Shown: positions 44,229 through 51,959 of the stretch, one piece after another
Numbering within the stretch: the first letter of the stretch is position 1
Layout: each line of letters begins with the position of its first letter
NCBI RefSeq assembly: GCF_000025285.1
Contig: NC_013741.1
Coordinates: 620,001 to 684,000, forward strand
Direction of reading: 5' to 3'
Origin: Archaeoglobus profundus DSM 5631
GTDB taxonomy: Archaea > Halobacteriota > Archaeoglobi > Archaeoglobales > Archaeoglobaceae
Length of the DNA: 64,000 bases
The notes under the pieces: generated by a model
Told to the model about the DNA's origin: nothing
The model's input: the letters and a program-made list of their open reading frames with translations, nothing else
The model's database searches: none
Made by a program: the position numbers and the translations under genes

Positions 44229-45053
44229 GTGAAGGCAATCTGGGATTTGCTAAGGCTTGAGCACGGAATAATGTACGGAATTGCGGTCATAATAGGAATA
44301 ATAGTTTCTTCTGGAACTTTAGAGTTTGATAAAGCGATTTTGGGATTCTTGACTGCGGTATTCTGCCAAGCATCTTCATTCGCTTTGAACGACTATTTGG
44401 ATTACGAAGTGGATTTGAAAAACAAGAGAATAGATAGGCCTTTGGTAAGGGGCGATTTGAAGAGAGAGCACGCTCTTATCTTGGCTGTAGCTTTGGCGCC
44501 GTTTGGATTCATTTCAGCTTATCTGATATCTTTTCAAGCGTTTCTCTTTGCCTTGGCAATTACCATTCTAGGCTACATCTACGATTTAAAGCTTAAAGAG
44601 TTGGGAGTTGTCGGAAATGTTTACATAGCCTTCACAATGAGCGCCCCTTTCCTCTTTGGAGGTATAATAGCTGGAGGTGTGAACGTTCAAGTTGTAGTTC
44701 TTTCTCTTTTAGCTTTTCTGTCTGGACTTGGAAGAGAGATAATGAAGGGGATTGAGGATGTGGAAGGTGACGCTTTGAGAGACGTTAAGAGTGTTGCAAG
44801 GGTTAAAGGCGTTAATTTTGCTTACAAGCTCTCAGCTATTCTAATAACCTTGGCTGTCCTTCTAAGCCCCTTACCTCTAATCCACTACGGGTTTAATCTC
44901 CTTTACATAGTACCTGTTGCAGTTGCAGACGTAATATTCCTAAGGACTGTAAAGAGTCTCATAAGAAAGGACAAAGACATAAGAAGGTTGAGAAAAGAGA
45001 CACTTTTGGCAATGCTCTTTGGACTGCTGGGATTTCTGTTAGGGGCTATTTAA
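44229..45053 (+). CDS. Digeranylgeranylglyceryl phosphate synthase (UbiA family)
   Basis: A 274-residue prenyltransferase with about nine TM helices that adds the second geranylgeranyl chain in archaeal membrane lipid synthesis. The two Asp-rich motifs are NDYLDYEVDLKNKRIDRPL (about 57) and GREIMKGIEDVEGD (about 165); these bind Mg-diphosphate. Length, motif spacing and the N-terminal LLRLEHGIMYG fit DGGGP synthase rather than quinone-type UbiA. The start is GTG 44229. It overlaps the convergent nitrilase gene by 15 nt. Confidence 0.88.
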   Translation: MKAIWDLLRLEHGIMYGIAVIIGIIVSSGTLEFDKAILGFLTAVFCQASSFALNDYLDYEVDLKNKRIDRPLVRGDLKREHALILAVALAPFGFISAYLISFQAFLFALAITILGYIYDLKLKELGVVGNVYIAFTMSAPFLFGGIIAGGVNVQVVVLSLLAFLSGLGREIMKGIEDVEGDALRDVKSVARVKGVNFAYKLSAILITLAVLLSPLPLIHYGFNLLYIVPVAVADVIFLRTVKSLIRKDKDIRRLRKETLLAMLFGLLGFLLGAI

Positions 45054-45734
45054 GAAGGGGTATTTCTTTCTAACTTCGTCGACGTATTTGATGTTAATAT
45101 CCACTTCATCGTAGGCTTCACAATCTCCCAACTCCTTTAAAACATTGCCAAGAGGATCCACAACCATTGAATACCCACCGCAGTGATCGTTAACGCAGTT
45201 CACACCTACTACAAATACCTGATTCTCTATTGCTCTCGCTCTCAGCAATACCTTCCAATGCTCTATTCTCTCAGATGGAAACTGAGCTATGACGAATAGG
45301 ATTTTTGCTCCCTTATTAACGAGTTTCCTTGCAATCTCTGGAAATCTCAACTCATAGCAGATCATTATACCAAACAAGCCAAAAGGTGTTTCTATCGGCT
45401 TAACAACTTTCCCAGCCTTGAATATTTTATGTTCATTCAGCAACGGAAACAGCTTCGTTTTTCTGTGTCTTCCCAAAATCTTACCTCTGTGAATAACCAA
45501 GGCTGTGTTGTAACCTTTTTCAGGGATTCCAGCAATTATTACTGCTTTAGTTTCCTTTGAAGCTTCAATGAGAAACTTCGGGTCACTCTTACTTATGTTC
45601 TCCAAGTTGTATCCCGTATTAAAAAGCTCGGGAAAGACAACTACATCCGCCTTACTCTTCCTCAGCAGATCCAAAGCCTTTCTAACGTTCTTGTCCATAT
45701 TCTCAAGCCTTAACTGAGCCAATCCTATACGCAT
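45039..45734 (-). CDS. Carbon-nitrogen hydrolase (nitrilase superfamily)
   Basis: A 231-residue amidase-like hydrolase with the Glu-Lys-Cys triad: VVFPELFNTG (E), RKTKLFP (K) and IMICYELRFPEIAR (C). The substrate is not evident; omega-amidase-like or N-carbamoyl-type activities are common for this length. The start at ATG 45734 (MRIGLAQLRLENMDKN) is within the 3' end of the MFS gene, so the two overlap by 32 nt and are probably co-translated. Confidence 0.88.
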   Translation of the reverse strand: MRIGLAQLRLENMDKNVRKALDLLRKSKADVVVFPELFNTGYNLENISKSDPKFLIEASKETKAVIIAGIPEKGYNTALVIHRGKILGRHRKTKLFPLLNEHKIFKAGKVVKPIETPFGLFGIMICYELRFPEIARKLVNKGAKILFVIAQFPSERIEHWKVLLRARAIENQVFVVGVNCVNDHCGGYSMVVDPLGNVLKELGDCEAYDEVDINIKYVDEVRKKYPFLNSP

Positions 45735-46791
45735 ACAGACCACCCAGAACTTCAAAAGTAGCGACGTATAAGATTATGGCCAGCAAATTCGGATAAAGGT
45801 AACCAACAACCGAACTGCTTAAGAAGAGCGCTAGGCCATAGAAGGCGTTAAAGATGCCGTAAGCAGTACTTCTTTTTGAAACTCCAACGTAATCTGCAAC
45901 AACTGCTCTCATTACTGCTTCATGCATAGCCATAGCCATACCAAAGAAGATTAGAGCTAAGGGATTAAAGAAACTGAATGCAGAAAGGATTGTCAAAGCT
46001 GGGATTAATATCAGAGATTTCAGCTTTACGACATCGTAAACCTTACCGATTATGGGAGCAAAGACAGCATCAACGACCATTGCAAAGGCGTAAAGTACTG
46101 GAATTGTTGAAGGGCTAATGAATTTCGAATAGTGATAAGCCAAAAGGGGAAAGTTCACAAATCCCAGTCCAGATAGCAAGACGAATACGAGATATTTTTT
46201 GAATAGTGTTGGATTGTGTCTGCTTTCAGACTCAACACTCTCAGGGTTGGGCAATTTAATTCTCAAAAATATTAGGAGAGAGATCAGAGCTATGAAGGGA
46301 ATAAACATCGATTTGAAAGCTGTTTCGTACCCGTATATCAGCAGTAACGAAAATGTCAGCGGCCCCAAAACAGCTCCGAACTGATCCAAGGCCTCGTGGA
46401 TTCCAAATCCCAAACCCCTCCCCACCTTTTTCGTAACGAAAGATAGGATTGTATCCCTAGCTGGAGTTCTCAAACCTTTTCCAATCCTTTCGATTAGAAT
46501 GAGAATAGATGCAAGCATCCAGCTCTTTGCAAACCCCAATAAAGGGATTGCTATTATGAGGAAGTATCCTGCTATCGTTAGAGTCCAGTAATCTCTTATC
46601 CTATCGCTCACATACCCAGATAATATTCTCAAGCTGTAAGCTAGGAATTCTCCTAAACCTATTATAACACCGAATACAAAGGGATCAACGCCAAGATGAT
46701 TGAAGAAGGGGCCGTATACGCTTCTAGCCCCCTCATATATAAAATCCCCTAAGAGGCTGATTAAACCGAAGAGAATGATTACACGAAGCAT
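45703..46791 (-). CDS. Major facilitator superfamily transporter
   Basis: A 362-residue transporter with about eleven or twelve hydrophobic segments. The loop 2-3 signature is GYVSDRIRDYW, and RIGKGLRTPARDTILSF and a second-half equivalent (PIIGKVYDVVKLKS) are present. Drug or metabolite efflux is possible; no specific substrate can be read. The start is ATG 46791; a TTG two codons upstream is less likely. Operon with the nitrilase gene suggests handling of a shared small amide or nitrogen compound, an inference. Confidence 0.85.
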   Translation of the reverse strand: MLRVIILFGLISLLGDFIYEGARSVYGPFFNHLGVDPFVFGVIIGLGEFLAYSLRILSGYVSDRIRDYWTLTIAGYFLIIAIPLLGFAKSWMLASILILIERIGKGLRTPARDTILSFVTKKVGRGLGFGIHEALDQFGAVLGPLTFSLLLIYGYETAFKSMFIPFIALISLLIFLRIKLPNPESVESESRHNPTLFKKYLVFVLLSGLGFVNFPLLAYHYSKFISPSTIPVLYAFAMVVDAVFAPIIGKVYDVVKLKSLILIPALTILSAFSFFNPLALIFFGMAMAMHEAVMRAVVADYVGVSKRSTAYGIFNAFYGLALFLSSSVVGYLYPNLLAIILYVATFEVLGGLYAYRIGSVKA

Positions 46792-46826
46792 TTGCAAGAG
46801 CTATCTAACGGTTTAATAAAGCTTTT

Positions 46827-47210
46827 TCAAGCATACAGCTTCTGTTTATCTTCAAAGACCTTTCTCAGGAACCACACTTCGAGCTTAATACACCTCACAG
46901 CTTCACAATCTCTCTCAAGACAACCAAAACAGGGCGGTAGAGCAGAAACCTCTTCAATTCTTTCCAAAATCTCTCTTAAGCTCAACTCCTCCTCCTTTTC
47001 CTCCTCAACCTCAGCTTCGGCTGGAACTATTTTAAACGTCTTTACACCGTTTACTACTACCTCAACCCTTTTTATCAATCCCTCCTTTTCAAGCTTTCTT
47101 AGAATTCTTGAACACTTACTGCTATCTATGTTCAACTCTTTCCAAAGGTCTTTCTGGAGGATCTCTCCCCTTTCCCGCAATATTTTGAGAATCTCCTCTC
47201 TCGTATCCAT
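46827..47210 (-). CDS. Winged-helix regulator with C-terminal Cys cluster
   Basis: A 127-residue MarR/ArsR-like protein. Residues 1-60 form a winged helix (TREEILKILRERGEILQKDLWKEL, DSSKCSRILRKLEKEGLIKR). A Glu-rich linker follows. The C-terminus has four Cys in PPCFGCLERDCEAVRCIKLE (about 100-117) that may bind an Fe-S cluster or zinc and make it a redox or metal sensor. The start is ATG 47210, or GTG 47219 three codons upstream. The Lsm gene lies just upstream on the same strand (31-41 nt), so co-transcription is likely. Confidence 0.78.
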   Translation of the reverse strand: MDTREEILKILRERGEILQKDLWKELNIDSSKCSRILRKLEKEGLIKRVEVVVNGVKTFKIVPAEAEVEEEKEEELSLREILERIEEVSALPPCFGCLERDCEAVRCIKLEVWFLRKVFEDKQKLYA

Positions 47211-47250
47211 GTCGATCACTTCAAAGTTTTTTCCAGAAGGAAATTAACAA

Positions 47251-47478
47251 TCAAACTCTATCAAGGGGCTGGATTATAACTATATTGTTCCCCCTTAAAA
47301 CTATCGTTCCCAAATTCCTTATCTTTTCACCGTTCTTGCACTCCATTGCATTCGTTAGACAGAGGTTCATGTAGTCATCTACTCCTTCAAGTACTCCGAC
47401 CAGCTCGTTCTCCTCGCCCTTCATCTCTACTCTGATCATCTTACCTACCAGCGATCTGACCATCTGGTTCGGAAGCAT
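47251..47478 (-). CDS. Sm-like archaeal protein (Lsm/SmAP)
   Basis: A 75-residue Sm-fold protein: Sm1 motif MIRVEMKGEENELVGVLEGVDDYMNLCLTNA (residues ~14-44) and Sm2 GTIVLRGNNIVIIQP. Archaeal Lsm proteins form heptameric rings that bind U-rich RNA. GGTGAT upstream favours ATG 47478 over the adjacent GTG 47481. It precedes the winged-helix gene and is divergent from the epimerase gene. Confidence 0.92.
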   Translation of the reverse strand: MLPNQMVRSLVGKMIRVEMKGEENELVGVLEGVDDYMNLCLTNAMECKNGEKIRNLGTIVLRGNNIVIIQPLDRV

Positions 47479-47576
47479 CACTTATCACCTTCTTTCTGTC
47501 TATACTTTATAAAATACTTTAAGGTTGCGGTGTTACGGCAATCCGTATATATACCTTACTCTCCCTAACTTTTGAC

Positions 47577-48497
47577 ATGATACTCGTAACTGGAGGTGCC
47601 GGATTCATAGGGAGTCACGTTGTAGACAGGTTGATAGATAACGGTTACGACGTCGTTGTTGTAGACAACTTATCCTCTGGAAACCCCAATTACGTTAACG
47701 AAAATGCTACATTTTACAAACTCGATTTGAACGACTTCGACAAGCTTATGGAGGTCTTCAGGAAGCATAAGATAGAGGAAGTTTGGCACATTGCAGCGAA
47801 TCCAGATGTTAGAGTTGGAAGTGAGAATCCAGATGAGATTTACAGGAATAACGTCTCCGCAACTTACGTACTCCTTGAAGTTATGCGCAAAAACAACGTT
47901 AAAAGATTGGTGTTTACTTCAACATCTACAGTTTACGGCGAAGCAAAGGTAATTCCGACACCAGAGGATTATCCAACGATTCCAATATCAATCTACGGTG
48001 CCTCAAAAGTAGCTTGTGAGGCTATGATTGCCTCTTACTGTCATACGTTTGACATGAAGGCTTGGATTTACAGGTTCGCAAATGTTATCGGTAAGAGAAG
48101 CAACCACGGTGTAATTTATGATTTTATAATGAAGCTAAAGAAAAATCCAAACGAGCTTGAGATTTTGGGTAACGGAGAGCAGAACAAGTCTTACATCTAC
48201 ATATCCGACTGTGTAGATGCAATGTTCTTCGGCTTAAAGGCTGACGATTGGGTGAATATATTCAACATCGGTAGTGAGGATCAGATCAAGGTTAAGAGGA
48301 TTGCCGAGATAGTTTGCGAGGAGATGGGATTAAATCCCAAGTTCAGGTTTACTGGCGGAGATAGGGGTTGGAAAGGTGACGTGCCTGTGATGCTACTTTC
48401 CATCGAGAAGTTAAAGTCGATGGGTTGGAAACCAAGATACAACTCGGAGCAGGCTGTTAGGATGGCGGTTAAAGATTTACTTGAGGATTTACTTTGA
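47577..48497 (+). CDS. NAD-dependent nucleotide-sugar epimerase/dehydratase (GalE-like)
   Basis: A 306-residue extended short-chain dehydrogenase. VTGGAGFIGSHVVDRL is the NAD motif, VDNLSSG the ribose-binding strand, and SIYGASKVACEAM the YxxxK catalytic pair near residue 140, with STSTVYGEA before it. It would epimerise or dehydrate a UDP- or dTDP-sugar for surface glycan synthesis, in line with AglB and Agl23. The promoter is clear: ATATATACC (about 47546-47554) lies just upstream. Confidence 0.9.
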   Translation: MILVTGGAGFIGSHVVDRLIDNGYDVVVVDNLSSGNPNYVNENATFYKLDLNDFDKLMEVFRKHKIEEVWHIAANPDVRVGSENPDEIYRNNVSATYVLLEVMRKNNVKRLVFTSTSTVYGEAKVIPTPEDYPTIPISIYGASKVACEAMIASYCHTFDMKAWIYRFANVIGKRSNHGVIYDFIMKLKKNPNELEILGNGEQNKSYIYISDCVDAMFFGLKADDWVNIFNIGSEDQIKVKRIAEIVCEEMGLNPKFRFTGGDRGWKGDVPVMLLSIEKLKSMGWKPRYNSEQAVRMAVKDLLEDLL

Positions 48498-48560
48498 TGT
48501 CGTGATAATAATAACAATTAAGATTATATTTTGAGCTTGAAAACATTATTTAAACTAAAA

Positions 48561-48585
48561 CAACAATTTTAAATACTTTGTTGTG
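48561..48585. promoter_or_regulatory. Inverted repeat around the TATA box of a winged-helix gene
   Basis: ACAACA (48561-48566) and TGTTGT (48580-48585) flank TTTTAAATA (48568-48576), the apparent TATA box of the gene at 48608. Binding there would block TBP/TFB, so it is a good candidate for autorepression by the encoded winged-helix protein. Confidence 0.45.
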
Positions 48586-48607
48586 CTACTTTCTTAAGGT
48601 ATCTGCC

Positions 48608-48859
48608 ATGAGGGATAAACGTTCGCGCCATGAGATTATCGTAGAAATCTTGGAAGTTGCAGTTGGTGGAGCAAATGTGACGAAAATTGTCTATAGCGCA
48701 AATATAAACTTTAAGATGGCGCAAGATTACCTATCCTACTTGATAAAGTACGGGTTTATCGAAATTTTGGCGAAAAATGGTAAAAAAGTTTACAGAACAA
48801 CTGATAAGGGTAAAACTTTCATAAGAAAATACAAGGAACTCGAAGATCTGCACTATTAA
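48608..48859 (+). CDS. Winged-helix DNA-binding protein (HTH_45-like)
   Basis: An 83-residue archaeal regulator: MRDKRSRHEIIVEILEVAV, then NVTKIVYSANINFKMAQDYLSYLIKYGFIE (residues ~20-50) and the wing KVYRTTDKGKTFIRKYKEL. This order is that of the PF14947/HTH_45 group. I choose ATG 48608 because the residues encoded upstream are not like the family. It may regulate its own promoter and the adjacent surface-protein cluster. Confidence 0.85.
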   Translation: MRDKRSRHEIIVEILEVAVGGANVTKIVYSANINFKMAQDYLSYLIKYGFIEILAKNGKKVYRTTDKGKTFIRKYKELEDLHY

Positions 48860-48938
48860 ATGTAAGGTTGTTCGAGTAGTTCGACTAATTAATTAAGATT
48901 CACACATTTTAAATATTTCTTAGCTTAAGAACTGACTC

Positions 48939-49133
48939 ATGAAAAAGCTAACTCCTGACGATATTTTACTTGAATGTTTAAACGGATTCAAAGTGTGTAA
49001 AGAACGGAGAGACCGCAAGATCGTAATAAAAATCATAAATTTTCTAATTGAATTTGGCTTTGTAAAAGAGAATGCAGGCGAGTTTATAACTACCGTAAGT
49101 GGTCGTGAGCTACTGAACCTACCTACTGATTAA
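48939..49133 (+). CDS. Small winged-helix-like protein
   Basis: A 64-residue protein: MKKLTPDDILLECLNGFKVCKERRD, then IVIKIINFLIEFGFVKENAG and TTVSGRELLNLPTD. The second helix pair and the G-F-V wing resemble a truncated winged helix of the same type as the preceding gene. It has its own TATA (TTTTAAATA, 48908-48916) close to the start codon, suggesting a leaderless mRNA. It lies directly before the secreted-protein cluster and may help control it. Confidence 0.6.
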   Translation: MKKLTPDDILLECLNGFKVCKERRDRKIVIKIINFLIEFGFVKENAGEFITTVSGRELLNLPTD

Positions 49134-49195
49134 AGCTAATGACCGTGAAACCTTAGGGAATTTACTGATTGATATTTCTAATTTTATATTCATAA

Positions 49196-49209
49196 TTTAT
49201 TAATATTTA
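49196..49209 (+). promoter_or_regulatory. TATA region of the secreted-protein operon
   Basis: TTTATTAATATTTA, about 25 nt upstream of the hairpin that I take as the 5' end of the operon mRNA. Confidence 0.45.
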
Positions 49210-49227
49210 GTGCAAATAGATACAATT

Positions 49228-49243
49228 GTCGGCAAGAGCCGAC
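49228..49243 (+). promoter_or_regulatory. 5'-leader hairpin ahead of the operon's ribosome-binding site
   Basis: GTCGGC-AAGA-GCCGAC is a perfect 6-bp stem with a four-base loop, 3 nt before the Shine-Dalgarno GAGGTGGT (49247-49254). By promoter spacing it would lie at or near the very 5' end of the transcript. It could protect the mRNA or influence translation of the first secreted protein. Confidence 0.5.
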
Positions 49244-49258
49244 TATGAGGTGGTAGAA

Positions 49259-49849
49259 TTGAAAAAGTTGCCGTTAGGCATATTAGGGGCGATGGTAGCC
49301 TTGAGCCTAATAATAGGCGCAAGTGCTACCTTTAGTGACTACAACGCAAGCAGAAGCGTGCACTGGAACATAACAACAGACGACACCGAACTGATAGACC
49401 TATGCCCAATACAACCCTACGCATACATAGACACAGCTACGGGAGAACTCGTTCTCGACTTCTCACCGAACAACCCTAACTACCCAGGTTACGGTGATGG
49501 AATAAGCCCGGCATCTGAGTATAACTTCGACGAGGTATTCAATGTAAGTAACCATCTTTGGGAAGACACGGCGATAGTAGTCAGAATAACATCAAGTGAT
49601 ACACATGTCGAGTTCTACAGTGCAGACGGTGGAGTATACGCTGTAGCAGATGGAACTTTAGCAACCGCTTCAGACAGTGCAAGAGATGACGTCTGCTTTG
49701 TTCTCCAGCCGGGACAGAGTAAAAAGATTGGAGTTGACTTGAGTGCAGACGGTGACAGCCCCAGAGACGTTTGGAATGAGAAGATGACGATAAAGGCGTA
49801 CAGGCTTGGAACCGAGCCTGCGGAGCTTGTTGGAAAATGCGGTCAGTAA
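49259..49849 (+). CDS. Secreted DUF1102-like surface protein 1 (TasA/camelysin-like N-terminus)
   Basis: About 196 residues starting at TTG 49259, chosen for the GAGGTGGT ribosome site 4 nt upstream and the resulting signal peptide MKKLPLGILGAMVALSLIIG. A signal-peptidase site at ASA precedes TFSDYNASRSVHWNIT, the FSD-type mature N-terminus of SipW substrates. The conserved NPNYPGYGDG is at about residue 80, then FDEVFNVSNHLW. Sequons are numerous. The fold is expected to be a beta sandwich. It heads a run of co-directional genes with two paralogues and a dedicated signal peptidase; I infer a subunit of a surface fibre or matrix. Confidence 0.8.
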   Translation: MKKLPLGILGAMVALSLIIGASATFSDYNASRSVHWNITTDDTELIDLCPIQPYAYIDTATGELVLDFSPNNPNYPGYGDGISPASEYNFDEVFNVSNHLWEDTAIVVRITSSDTHVEFYSADGGVYAVADGTLATASDSARDDVCFVLQPGQSKKIGVDLSADGDSPRDVWNEKMTIKAYRLGTEPAELVGKCGQ

Positions 49850-49862
49850 GGTGGTGATGTAA

Positions 49863-50408
49863 ATGAAAAAGTTGGCGGGTATATTGCTTCTGATAGTCGG
49901 TCTGTCTCTGGCAGTTGGTGTCGGAGCAAATTTCAGGTACTATCAGGCAGATAGAACAATAACAGTGAATATAACGTCAGACGATAACGAGCTAATCGAT
50001 CTAGATCCCGTACAGCCCTACGCTTATCTAAATAACGGTAAGCTTACGATTGAAATCAGTCCGAATAATCCGAACTATCCAGGATATGGAGACGGTATGA
50101 GCCACAATACGACGTATGTCTTTGAAGAGATGTTTAACGTAAGTAACGACCTTTGGGAGAACGAGAATCAGAACTTCCCGATATGTGTACAGATATCTGT
50201 TCCACAGAACAGCAGTGTTAAAGTATTTGCAGGAAACTACAATGATGACGGAACAGCTACAATTGCAAATCCGGGAACCCAGATTCAGTTTACCGTTGAA
50301 CATGGACAGCCAGTTTCAGTTGGATTCATATTCGACAACACCTGCGAAGAATTAGGCACACATTCGGTAAACATGGACATTCAGGCTTGGGCGGGTGCCT
50401 GTGAGTAA
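49863..50408 (+). CDS. Secreted DUF1102-like surface protein 2
   Basis: A 181-residue paralogue of the previous gene, starting ATG 49863 behind GGTGGTGATG. Signal peptide MKKLAGILLLIVGLSLAVGVGA is followed by NFRYYQADRTITVNITSDDNELIDLDP, nearly the same layout as protein 1 (ELIDL, QPYAY). The NPNYPGYGDG motif and FNVSNDLWEN recur. The C-terminus is CEELGTHSVNMDIQAWAGACE. It has several sequons and two late Cys. Close similarity in adjacent genes indicates tandem duplication. Role as in protein 1; major versus minor subunit cannot be told. Confidence 0.8.
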   Translation: MKKLAGILLLIVGLSLAVGVGANFRYYQADRTITVNITSDDNELIDLDPVQPYAYLNNGKLTIEISPNNPNYPGYGDGMSHNTTYVFEEMFNVSNDLWENENQNFPICVQISVPQNSSVKVFAGNYNDDGTATIANPGTQIQFTVEHGQPVSVGFIFDNTCEELGTHSVNMDIQAWAGACE

Positions 50409-50454
50409 GCAGGCATCCAACCTTAATTTTTACTAGTTTTTCTGGTGATTGGCA

Positions 50455-50934
50455 GTGGAGAGAGCTACGACATTAGTACTTGTGGTTCTTTCGATCTTTG
50501 CAATAGGTTTCAACGCACCAGCTTTTTCGACTCTTGTTGAGGACATCGTAAACGGTGTTACCCTGACATCCGACTCTGTCTATGCAACTACTTCAAATGG
50601 AAACCTTACAATAGATATAAGTGTTAACAACCCTAACTATCCCGGCTACGGCGACGGATTAAGTTCTGGATCGGTTTATCGCTTTGATGATGTGATAGTA
50701 TTGGAGAACAATGTTTCAAGAACGGGAGAAAGTGTGGTGTGTGTTAATATACAGTCCAACGATGACAGCCTGAAGTTCTACACGGATAGCATTGCTCCAT
50801 CGGAGTCTATCAATTTGACATTAGGAGAAAACGAAAGTAAATCCGTCGGAATTGAAATCAATTCTTCTACTTCCGGCTTGGGATTGGTGAAAGGTAGCTA
50901 CACTATTTACGTTTACAGCGGTGAGTGTCAATGA
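50455..50934 (+). CDS. Secreted DUF1102-like surface protein 3 (divergent)
   Basis: About 159 residues from GTG 50455, which has GGTGAT 5 nt upstream. The signal peptide (ATTLVLVVLSIFAIGFNAPAFS) is followed by a shorter N-terminal segment lacking the FSDY/FRYY part. The shared motif NNPNYPGYGDG is fully kept, then YRFDDVIVLENN and several sequons. It ends IYVYSGECQ, like the Cys-containing ends of its neighbours. It overlaps the signal peptidase gene by four bases (ATGA). The different N-terminus suggests a distinct position in the assembly, for example a cap or base. Confidence 0.75.
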   Translation: MERATTLVLVVLSIFAIGFNAPAFSTLVEDIVNGVTLTSDSVYATTSNGNLTIDISVNNPNYPGYGDGLSSGSVYRFDDVIVLENNVSRTGESVVCVNIQSNDDSLKFYTDSIAPSESINLTLGENESKSVGIEINSSTSGLGLVKGSYTIYVYSGECQ

Positions 50935-51959
50935 AGATTGGAGATGTGCTAACTCTGTTTGCAGTGGTATTTCTGCTTACATCCGTAGTGGGTTTCATCC
51001 TCGACAGACCCATTCTACTGTCGTATGTCACTTCCGACAGTATGACTCCTACGCTCAATAAAGGAGATATCTTTCTGATAAATCCACTTTCGAAAGGAAA
51101 GCCCGGAGATATAGCAGTATTCAAGATGAACGGTCACTGGACAGTTCATAGGATATATGCGGAAACATCAGATGGATTCATAACTAAAGGTGACAACAAT
51201 GTTGCTACTGATCAGCAGGGTGGTAGAAACGGCGTAGTTAAAAAGGAAGATGTAGTTGGAACAGTCATTACCGTCTTTGGTACACCTTTGAAGGTGCCCT
51301 ACGTCGGCAGTTACTTGCAGGACTTCTCAAAATCTACGAAGAATCTGTACATTGCCATACTGGTGATTGTACTTGGTTCGATACTCTTAACGAGTGGCAG
51401 GGAAGGTGCACGAAAGAGAAAGAAAAGAGTTCTCAAGCTCAAGTATAAGACTCTGTACACGATAATTTCGACAATAACAATGGCCGTATTTCTAATCTCG
51501 ATTGTTGCAACTTGGGGAACTATCGGTTTCAACTACGCATCGACACTCGCTGGTGGTCAAAAGGAGGGCTGGTATCTACCAAATACTGAGTTTGACAGAC
51601 CTCTTACCTTGAAAAGCAAGACTATCTATCCAATGCTGTATATTCTTTCTCCTAGGGGTGAGAGAATAACGATAGATAAATCCCAATGTATCCTAATGGG
51701 AAAGGAAAAAGAAAGTTTGATAGTTCACGTTAAAGTCCCATCAGACACAAAGATATACTATGAGCAGATTGACGTTTACTCCTATCCACTAATGCTTCCA
51801 CCTGCCACGATTAAGAGCATGTGGAATTTCAGCCCGTATCTACCACTGATGGCGTTTACATCCGAGATGGCTTTGCTACTGACTGTAGTGTACTTTGTTA
51901 CGGGATCGGGAGATGAGGATGTAATTAGGTTAAGGTTGAGAAAGAGGAGGTATCTATGA
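50931..51959 (+). CDS. SipW/Sec11-like signal peptidase I with extra C-terminal membrane region
   Basis: A 342-residue serine protease of family S26B. After a first TM segment (about 6-24), the catalytic Ser37 is in TSDSMTPTL, His73 in VHRIY (His instead of the bacterial Lys) and Asp88 in TKGDNN, the ER/archaeal/SipW triad. A second TM follows near 135-153. The last ~190 residues carry two further TM segments (about 172-195 and 305-327) around a beta-rich extracellular part, unusual for SPase I but known in archaeal SipW-like forms. Overlaps of 4 nt on both sides place it in the middle of the surface-protein operon. Confidence 0.9.
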   Translation: MKIGDVLTLFAVVFLLTSVVGFILDRPILLSYVTSDSMTPTLNKGDIFLINPLSKGKPGDIAVFKMNGHWTVHRIYAETSDGFITKGDNNVATDQQGGRNGVVKKEDVVGTVITVFGTPLKVPYVGSYLQDFSKSTKNLYIAILVIVLGSILLTSGREGARKRKKRVLKLKYKTLYTIISTITMAVFLISIVATWGTIGFNYASTLAGGQKEGWYLPNTEFDRPLTLKSKTIYPMLYILSPRGERITIDKSQCILMGKEKESLIVHVKVPSDTKIYYEQIDVYSYPLMLPPATIKSMWNFSPYLPLMAFTSEMALLLTVVYFVTGSGDEDVIRLRLRKRRYL

